This document shows positions 58,902 through 64,000 of a stretch of DNA of 64,000 nucleotides, in pieces. The notes below the pieces were generated by a model. The model searched no databases. It was not told the DNA's origin and saw nothing but the letters and a program-made list of their open reading frames with translations. Made by a program: the position numbers and the translations under genes. The DNA comes from Knufia peltigerae. Lineage: Eukaryota; Ascomycota; Eurotiomycetes; Chaetothyriales; Trichomeriaceae. Where the stretch lies: positions 1 through 64,000 of the forward strand of contig JAPDRN010000057.1 in assembly GCA_030247855.1 (NCBI GenBank). The letters run 5' to 3'. How positions within the stretch are numbered: position 1 is the stretch's first letter; each line of letters begins with the position of its first letter.

Positions 58902-59864
58902 ATGAGCGATTCACTGTTGCCCCGCGCTGATGACGTCCTCGCCGCCGCCGCACGGATCGCGCCCCATGCCAGCGTGACTCCGGTGCTGCGCTCGCGCACG
59001 CTGGACGCACTGGCCGGTGCGCAACTGTCGTTCAAGGCCGAGCACCTGCAGCGCGGCGGCGCGTTCAAGTTCCGAGGTGCGTGCAATGCGGTGTGGTCGC
59101 TGGATGCCGATCACGCCGGTGCCGGTGTGGTGACCCATTCCTCCGGCAATCACGGTGCCGCCTTGGCGCTGGCTGCCCGCACACGGGGCATTCCCTGCCA
59201 TGTGGTGGTGCCCGAAGGGGCCGTGGCCGCCAAGCTGGCCAATATTGCCCGGCATGGCGCCACCCTCTGGCGCTGCCCGGCCACCATCGCCGACCGCGAG
59301 GCCACCTGCGCCAAGGTGCAGGCCGATACCGGCGCCACCCTGGTCCATCCCTACACGAATCCCGCGGTGATGGCCGGGCAGGGTACGGCCGCGCTGGAGC
59401 TGCTGCACAGCGAGGGGCCGTTCGACGTGCTGGTGGTGCCGGTGGGCGGCGGTGGCCTGGCCAGTGGCACCGCGTTGGCCCTGCAGCACGCCAGCCCAGG
59501 CACGCGCCTGGTGCTGGCCGAGCCGGCCGGTGCCGACGACACCGCCCGTTCGCTGGCGACCGGCACGCGCCAGGAGGCATTTACCCCGGACACGATCTGC
59601 GACGGACTGCGCACGCTGATCGGCGCACCCAACTTCGCGCTGCTGCAGTCTGCGGGCGCGGAGGTCATCGTGGTTGACGATGCCGCCACCGTGGCGGCGA
59701 TGCGCCTGCTGTGGGACGTGCTCAAACAGGTGGTCGAGCCGTCCTCGGCGATCGTGCTGGCGGCAGTGCTTGCCCAGCCCGCGCGCTTTGCCGGCCTGCG
59801 CGTGGGACTGGTGCTGTCCGGCGGCAATGTCGATCTGCCTGCCCTGCGTTGGGGAGCGCCATGA
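58902..59864 (+). CDS. PLP-dependent threonine/serine dehydratase-like enzyme
   Basis: A 320-residue fold-type II PLP enzyme. The Schiff-base lysine is in FKFRGACNA, the substrate loop is HSSGNHGAALALAA, the PLP-phosphate loop is VPVGGGGLASG, and SGGNVD closes the cofactor site. There is no regulatory ACT domain, so it resembles catabolic threonine dehydratase or serine racemase rather than IlvA. Its stop overlaps the start of the YdcF-type gene (ATGA). Confidence 0.9.
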   Translation: MSDSLLPRADDVLAAAARIAPHASVTPVLRSRTLDALAGAQLSFKAEHLQRGGAFKFRGACNAVWSLDADHAGAGVVTHSSGNHGAALALAARTRGIPCHVVVPEGAVAAKLANIARHGATLWRCPATIADREATCAKVQADTGATLVHPYTNPAVMAGQGTAALELLHSEGPFDVLVVPVGGGGLASGTALALQHASPGTRLVLAEPAGADDTARSLATGTRQEAFTPDTICDGLRTLIGAPNFALLQSAGAEVIVVDDAATVAAMRLLWDVLKQVVEPSSAIVLAAVLAQPARFAGLRVGLVLSGGNVDLPALRWGAP

Positions 59865-60493
59865 GCCGAGGCCGCCGTGGTGAACGTACCGGCCTGCTCG
59901 GTTGGTTGTGGCGGTTGTTCATACTGCTGGTGATCTGGCTGCTGGGCGTGACCGCCTGGATCGTCTGGGTCGGCGAACGCGACCAGGCGGCCAAGGCGGA
60001 CGCGATCATCGTGCTGGGCGCGGCCGCCTACGATGCCAAGCCCTCGCCGGTGTTTGAAGAGCGCATCCGCCACGGCCTGGATCTGTACGACGCCGGCTAC
60101 GCGCCACTGCTGATCTTTACCGGTGGCTATGGCGGCACCGGCGCGCGCTTCTCCGAATCGCAGGTGGCCCGCCGCTATGCGCTCAAGCACGGCATTCCCG
60201 ATGAGGCGATCCTCATCGAGACCGCCTCGCGCAATACGGTGCAGAACCTGGTCGAGGCCAAGCGGCTGATGGACCAGCGCAAGCTGCATTCGGTGATCAT
60301 CGTCAGCGACCCGCTGCACATGGCGCGCGCGCTGCGCCTGAGCAAGGCACTGGGCATCCAGGCGTTGGCGTCGTCCACGCCGAGCACGCGCTTCCGCAGC
60401 TTCCATACCAGCTGGCGCTTCCTGGTGCAGGAGATCTACTTCTTCCACCGCGACCTGGTGCGGCCGCCGCTGAGTTCACCGGCCAATACCTGA
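59861..60493 (+). CDS. YdcF/SanA (DUF218) family membrane protein
   Basis: A 210-residue protein with an N-terminal membrane helix (LWRLFILLVIWLLGVTAWIVWV) and a periplasmic DUF218 domain (DAIIVLGAAAYDAKPSPVFEERI, IFTGGYGGTGARFSESQVARRY, LIETASRNTVQNLVEAKRLM, IIVSDPLHMARAL). Relatives (SanA, ElyC) act on envelope integrity and lipid-carrier metabolism. Translationally coupled to the preceding PLP enzyme gene. Confidence 0.9.
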   Translation: MSRGRRGERTGLLGWLWRLFILLVIWLLGVTAWIVWVGERDQAAKADAIIVLGAAAYDAKPSPVFEERIRHGLDLYDAGYAPLLIFTGGYGGTGARFSESQVARRYALKHGIPDEAILIETASRNTVQNLVEAKRLMDQRKLHSVIIVSDPLHMARALRLSKALGIQALASSTPSTRFRSFHTSWRFLVQEIYFFHRDLVRPPLSSPANT

Positions 60494-60531
60494 GCGCAGG
60501 CGCGCAATGGGGCCGGCCGGGACCTGCTGTT

Positions 60532-60554
60532 GGTAGTTGCCGACCTTGGTCGGC
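60532..60554 (+). repeat. GTAG palindrome (gccgacc class)
   Basis: gtagttgccgaccttggtcggc lies between the convergent YdcF-type and bioC genes. Confidence 0.85.
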
Positions 60555-60575
60555 GCATGACCTGCGGCCGCTCGA

Positions 60576-61460
60576 TCAGGTCTGCTTGCGCCGGATCGGG
60601 ATCGCCGACACCGGTACCGAGGCTACGTCGTGGCCACCTTCGCGAATCGGTGCGCCCGGGTCGGGTGCCCAGGCATGGGCGTAGATCACTTCCCAGCTGC
60701 TGGGCAGCTTGCCATCGCCACGGCGCATCGGTTCGTACGCCGCCGCGGCCGCCGCGAACCGACCGCGACCGGTCAACGTATGGCGGCGATCGACGCGTGC
60801 GTTGGTCGCGCCCATCGCGCGCAGCTCGCGCATCAACGACGGCAGATCGTCGTAGGTGAGGGTGAACAGGTCGCGGTCGAGTACCGGATCGCGGAAGCCG
60901 GCCATCATCAGCGCATCGCCGAACTGGGCGATCTGCGCGAAGCGGCTGACATGCGGCCGGTCATCGGCGGCGGCGAAGGCTTCATTGAGTTCGACCAGCG
61001 TTTCCGGCCCGAAGGTTGAACACAGCAGCAGCCCACCGGGCTTGAGCACGCGGCGGAAACCGGCGAACACCGCCGGCAGGTCGTCCACCCACTGCAGGCA
61101 CAGGTTGCTGAAGATCACGTCCACGCTGTTGTCAGCCAACGGCAGCGCGGTGGCATCAGCGGCCAGGCGCTGGAACGGCTTCCACCAGCCAGCCTGGCGC
61201 TTGGCCTGGTCCAGCATCGGCAGCGCCACGTCCAGCGCGATCACCTGCGCCTTCGGCCAGCGCTTCTTCATCAGCGCGCTGGCATGGCCGGTGCCGGCGC
61301 CGATATCCAGCACCACCTCCGGCTTGCGCGCCTCCAGGTAGTCCAGCGATTCCAGCAGCCGCGACTGCACCTCGCGCTGCAGGGCGGCGGCAGCGTCGTA
61401 GCTGGTGGCGGCGCGGGCGAAGGCGCGGCGGACATGGCGGGCATCGAAGTGGGACGGCAT
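60576..61460 (-). CDS. bioC: Malonyl-ACP O-methyltransferase BioC
   Basis: A 294-residue SAM methyltransferase of the BioC type: RRAFARAATSYDAAAALQREVQ at the start, VLDIGAGTGHASALM as the SAM loop, VDVIFSNLCLQWVDDL and GGLLLCSTFGPETLVEL. It caps malonyl-ACP by methylation so that fatty-acid synthesis can build pimeloyl-ACP for biotin. Last gene of the bioF-bioH-SDR-bioC operon, 12 bp after the SDR gene. Confidence 0.96.
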   Translation of the reverse strand: MPSHFDARHVRRAFARAATSYDAAAALQREVQSRLLESLDYLEARKPEVVLDIGAGTGHASALMKKRWPKAQVIALDVALPMLDQAKRQAGWWKPFQRLAADATALPLADNSVDVIFSNLCLQWVDDLPAVFAGFRRVLKPGGLLLCSTFGPETLVELNEAFAAADDRPHVSRFAQIAQFGDALMMAGFRDPVLDRDLFTLTYDDLPSLMRELRAMGATNARVDRRHTLTGRGRFAAAAAAYEPMRRGDGKLPSSWEVIYAHAWAPDPGAPIREGGHDVASVPVSAIPIRRKQT

Positions 61461-61472
61461 TGCGGAAGTCTC

Positions 61473-62252
61473 TTAGAACGTACCGGGGTAGGCGCCGCCG
61501 TCGATCAGCAGGTTCTGTCCGGTGAGGTAACCCGCCTGTGCACTGCACAGGAAGGCGCAGGCGGCGCCGAATTCGTCCGGCGTACCGAAGCGGCCGGCGG
61601 GAATCTGCTGGCGGCGGCGTTCGGCCACAGCCTGCGCATCACCATCCTGCCCTGCGGCGTGGGCGAAGTTGGCGCGCAGGCGGTCGGTATCGAACTGGCC
61701 GGGCAGCAGATTGTTGATCGTGACGTTGTGGGCGACAGTGCGCCGCGCCAACCCGGCGACGAAGCCGGTCAGGCCGCTGCGCGCGCCGTTGGACAACGCA
61801 AGCGTGTCAATGGGAGCCTTCACCGAAGACGAGGTGATGTTGACGATGCGGCCGAAGCCACGTTCGATCATCGCGTCGACGGTGGCGCGGATCAGCGCGA
61901 TCGGCGCCAGCATGTTGGCGTCCAGCGCGGCGATCCAGTCGTCGCGCTCAAATGTGCGGAAGTCGCCGGGCGGCGGACCGCCGGCGTTGGTCACCAGGAT
62001 GTCGACCTGCGGGCAGGCGGCCAGCGCGTGGGCGCGGCCCGCCTCGGTGGTGACGTCGGCACCAGTCGCGCGTACTTCAGCGGCACCGGGCAGCGTGCGC
62101 AGTTCTTCAGCCGCAGCCTGCAGCGCAGCATCACCGCGGGCGACGATGACAACGTTCACGCCTTCGCGCACCAGCGCACGTGCGCAGCCCAGGCCAAGCC
62201 CCTTGCTGGCGCCGCAGACCAGTGCCCAGCGGCCGGAAATGCCCAGATCCAT
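61473..62252 (-). CDS. Atypical short-chain dehydrogenase in the biotin operon
   Basis: A 259-residue classical SDR with a NAD(P)-binding LVCGASKGLGLGCARAL, ILVTNAGGPPPG and IVNITSSSVKAP. Where YxxxK is expected it reads LSNGARSGL, so both the catalytic Tyr and Lys are replaced. The active-site Ser is retained. A non-canonical mechanism or a binding-only role is likely. The gene lies between bioH and bioC in the same operon with 29 and 12 bp gaps. Confidence 0.88.
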   Translation of the reverse strand: MDLGISGRWALVCGASKGLGLGCARALVREGVNVVIVARGDAALQAAAEELRTLPGAAEVRATGADVTTEAGRAHALAACPQVDILVTNAGGPPPGDFRTFERDDWIAALDANMLAPIALIRATVDAMIERGFGRIVNITSSSVKAPIDTLALSNGARSGLTGFVAGLARRTVAHNVTINNLLPGQFDTDRLRANFAHAAGQDGDAQAVAERRRQQIPAGRFGTPDEFGAACAFLCSAQAGYLTGQNLLIDGGAYPGTF

Positions 62253-62281
62253 GCGTCAGTCCTGCAGAAGCGTCGGGAGGC

Positions 62282-63061
62282 TCATTGTCCGCCATCGGCC
62301 GGTGACAGGCCGGCAACGAAGTGTTGCAGGGCGGCTGCCACTTCATCGGCATGGCCGAGGAAGGGGGCGTGGCCGCCATGGGCGACGGTCAGCGACTGCC
62401 CGCCCGGCGCCAGCGCGGCAGCGCCCTGCATCGCGGCCGGCGAGACCAGACGGTCGCGCTGGCCGGCAATCCACAGGCTGGGCTTGCCCAGTGCGGGCAA
62501 GGCGCCGCGCAGGTCGGTGTTCTCCAGCAGCTGCAGGCCCTCGCGCAATGCGCGTTCGGTAGGCGCGCCGCGTTCGACCAGGCGCTGGCGCAGGGTACGC
62601 AGTTCCTCGCGGGCATGCGCCGAACCCATCACGTCCAGTGCCAGGAAACGTTCCAGGGTGCCACTGAAGTCCTGCGCCAGGTCACGACCGAACTGCTCGA
62701 ATACCGATGGCTCCACAGCGTGCGGCCAGTCATCACCGCGCACGAAGCGCGGCGTGGCGGCGATCATCGCCAGACCACGTACCTTTGGCAGCGTGGCCGC
62801 CGCGTGCAGCGCGAACAGACCGCCCAGTGACCAACCGCACCACACCGCCGGCGGCGTGGCCGCGGCAATGGCGTTGACCACGAACGGCAGACGCAGCGGC
62901 GTGCTGTCGTCGCGGCTGTGGCCATGGCCGGGCAGGTCGACCAGGTGCAGCGTGAACCGATCGGCCAGACGCTGCACCAGTGGCGCAAACACGCCGCCCT
63001 GCAGGGCCCACCCGTGGATCAGTACCAGGTCCGGCCCATGGCCGGTCACTTCGATATGCAT
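62282..63061 (-). CDS. bioH: Pimeloyl-ACP methyl ester esterase BioH
   Basis: A 259-residue alpha/beta hydrolase that removes the methyl group added by BioC, ending the disguised chain extension in biotin synthesis. It starts MHIEVTGHGPDLVLIHGWAL, with the nucleophile Ser78 (GWSLGG), the acid in AGQRDRLVSP and the His in VAHGGHAPFL. It follows bioF after 18 bp. Confidence 0.95.
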   Translation of the reverse strand: MHIEVTGHGPDLVLIHGWALQGGVFAPLVQRLADRFTLHLVDLPGHGHSRDDSTPLRLPFVVNAIAAATPPAVWCGWSLGGLFALHAAATLPKVRGLAMIAATPRFVRGDDWPHAVEPSVFEQFGRDLAQDFSGTLERFLALDVMGSAHAREELRTLRQRLVERGAPTERALREGLQLLENTDLRGALPALGKPSLWIAGQRDRLVSPAAMQGAAALAPGGQSLTVAHGGHAPFLGHADEVAAALQHFVAGLSPADGGQ

Positions 63062-63079
63062 GGAGAACTACACGATCAC

Positions 63080-64000
63080 TCAGGCCAGCGCCGGCAACGA
63101 CGGTGGCAGTACTTCGCGCGCGGCAAAGGCCACGCGGTCGCGTGCAACGGCAATGGCTTCGACCAGACCGCGTACCTGCTCGGTGGTGTGCAGCGCGGAC
63201 AAGGTGACGCGCAGGCGCGCCTTGCCCTCCGGCACGGTCGGTGGGCGGATCGCGCCGACCAGCCAGCCGGCCTGTTCCAGCGCCTGCGACATCGCCACGG
63301 CGGTGTGGTCGTCGCCACACAACAGCGGCTGGATCGGCGTTTCCGATGCCATCAGATCCAGCCCGTGACGTCGCGCTTCGCCGCGGAACAGTGCAATCAG
63401 ATCGGCCAGCTTCGCGCGCCGCCAATGATCGCGTCGGGCCAGCCGCACCGCTTCCAGCGCAGACGCTGCCAACGCCGGCGCCATGGCAGTGGTGTAGATG
63501 TAGGGGCGTGCGGTTTCCGCCAGATGCTCGATCAGGTCGTCGCGGCCGAGCACCAGCGCGCCGGAACCGCCGAGCGCCTTGCCCAGGGTGACCAGCTGCA
63601 GCGGCACATCGTCCACGCCCAGGCCGGCGGTGGCGACCGCGCCACGACCATCGCCGAGCACGCCCACGCCATGCGCATCGTCCACGTAGAACAACGCCTG
63701 CTGCAGGCGCGCGACCAGCGACAGCGCACGCAGCGGCGCGATATCGCCATCCATGCTGAAGACACCGTCGGTGGCCAGCATCGCTGCGCCATCGGGCGCA
63801 TGCTTGAGCTGGCGCATCGCACCTTCCGCGTCCAGGTGCGGGTAGCGGCGCAGGCGCGCGCCAGCCAGCCGGGTGGCATCGAGCAGACTGGCGTGGTTGA
63901 GCTTGTCCTGCACGCAGACATCGTTCTCTTCGCTCAGCAGCGCCTGCTGCACGGCCAGGTTGGCGGTGAAGCCACTGCCGAACAGCAAGGCACGCGGGTA
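63080..64000 (-). CDS. bioF: 8-amino-7-oxononanoate synthase BioF, 5' end outside the window
   Basis: The reading frame runs off the right edge. The visible 306 residues include LLFGSGFTANLAVQQALLSE, DKLNHASLLDA, FYVDDAHGVGVLGDGRGAVA and the PLP lysine in VTLGKALGGSGALVLG. BioF condenses pimeloyl-ACP with alanine. First visible gene of the biotin operon. About 90-100 N-terminal residues are missing. Confidence 0.96.
   Translation of the reverse strand, partial: YPRALLFGSGFTANLAVQQALLSEENDVCVQDKLNHASLLDATRLAGARLRRYPHLDAEGAMRQLKHAPDGAAMLATDGVFSMDGDIAPLRALSLVARLQQALFYVDDAHGVGVLGDGRGAVATAGLGVDDVPLQLVTLGKALGGSGALVLGRDDLIEHLAETARPYIYTTAMAPALAASALEAVRLARRDHWRRAKLADLIALFRGEARRHGLDLMASETPIQPLLCGDDHTAVAMSQALEQAGWLVGAIRPPTVPEGKARLRVTLSALHTTEQVRGLVEAIAVARDRVAFAAREVLPPSLPALA

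Overview
The window looks like a piece of chromosome from a Stenotrophomonas of the S. maltophilia group (Xanthomonadaceae). The coding sequence is very GC-rich. The gaps between genes are full of short palindromes whose stem foot is GTAG, the hallmark of the repetitive extragenic palindromes described in S. maltophilia. The gene at 30905-33130 has the 741-residue length and catalytic-triad spacing of the S. maltophilia dipeptidyl aminopeptidase IV. I see no rRNA, tRNA, CRISPR array, prophage, transposase or toxin gene. This is core-type chromosome with about 60 genes, one decayed gene and one gene cut at each end.

Layout. 1-9.7 kb: end of a protein with a C-terminal acetyltransferase domain, a YbjQ-type protein, an alpha/beta hydrolase, an aldo/keto reductase, an MFS exporter divergent from a LysR regulator, a chemotaxis receptor divergent from an Rrf2 regulator that overlaps a thioredoxin-reductase-like flavoenzyme, and a second aldo/keto reductase. 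9.8-16.4 kb: an exported methyltransferase-like protein, a 23S rRNA pseudouridine synthase, a small membrane protein, HrpB divergent from TatD, and a YeeZ-like reductase. 16.4-20.6 kb: ketopantoate reductase, a 680-bp gene-free stretch holding two related long inverted repeats plus several palindromes, a YadGH-type ABC exporter, and ferredoxin-NADP reductase. 20.7-28.1 kb: a chitin-type lytic polysaccharide monooxygenase, a DUF1203 protein, a frameshifted GGDEF gene, a lipoprotein hydrolase coupled to a NatAB-type ABC exporter, and an AraC regulator divergent from a small orphan gene.

28.1-43.5 kb: a TonB-C-domain lipoprotein, YqhA, a glutathione transferase, dipeptidyl peptidase IV, a Coa1-like protein, a DUF885 hydrolase, a bestrophin, HemB, a SHOCT protein, a PD40 protein, AroE and DinG. 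43.5-48.2 kb: IlvD divergent from a ygiB-ygiC-zinc-ribbon operon. 48.2-55.0 kb: a tightly overlapped six-gene operon (RDD, SpoIIM, DUF4129, DUF4350, MoxR, DUF58). 55.1-58.8 kb: a gamma-carbonic-anhydrase-like protein, MnmG, a 560-bp region with strong terminators that may encode a small RNA, and a Tyr/Pro-rich lipoprotein. 58.9-64.0 kb: a threonine-dehydratase-like enzyme overlapping a YdcF-type protein, then the biotin operon bioF-bioH-SDR-bioC.

The most unusual material is structural. Palindromes supply the stop codon of three genes and part of the coding sequence of a fourth. One ~105-bp inverted-repeat element occurs twice in opposite orientation. A 37-40 bp hairpin repeat with a conserved asymmetry between its arms occurs four times. 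A perfect 19-bp palindrome abuts the Rrf2 start codon.
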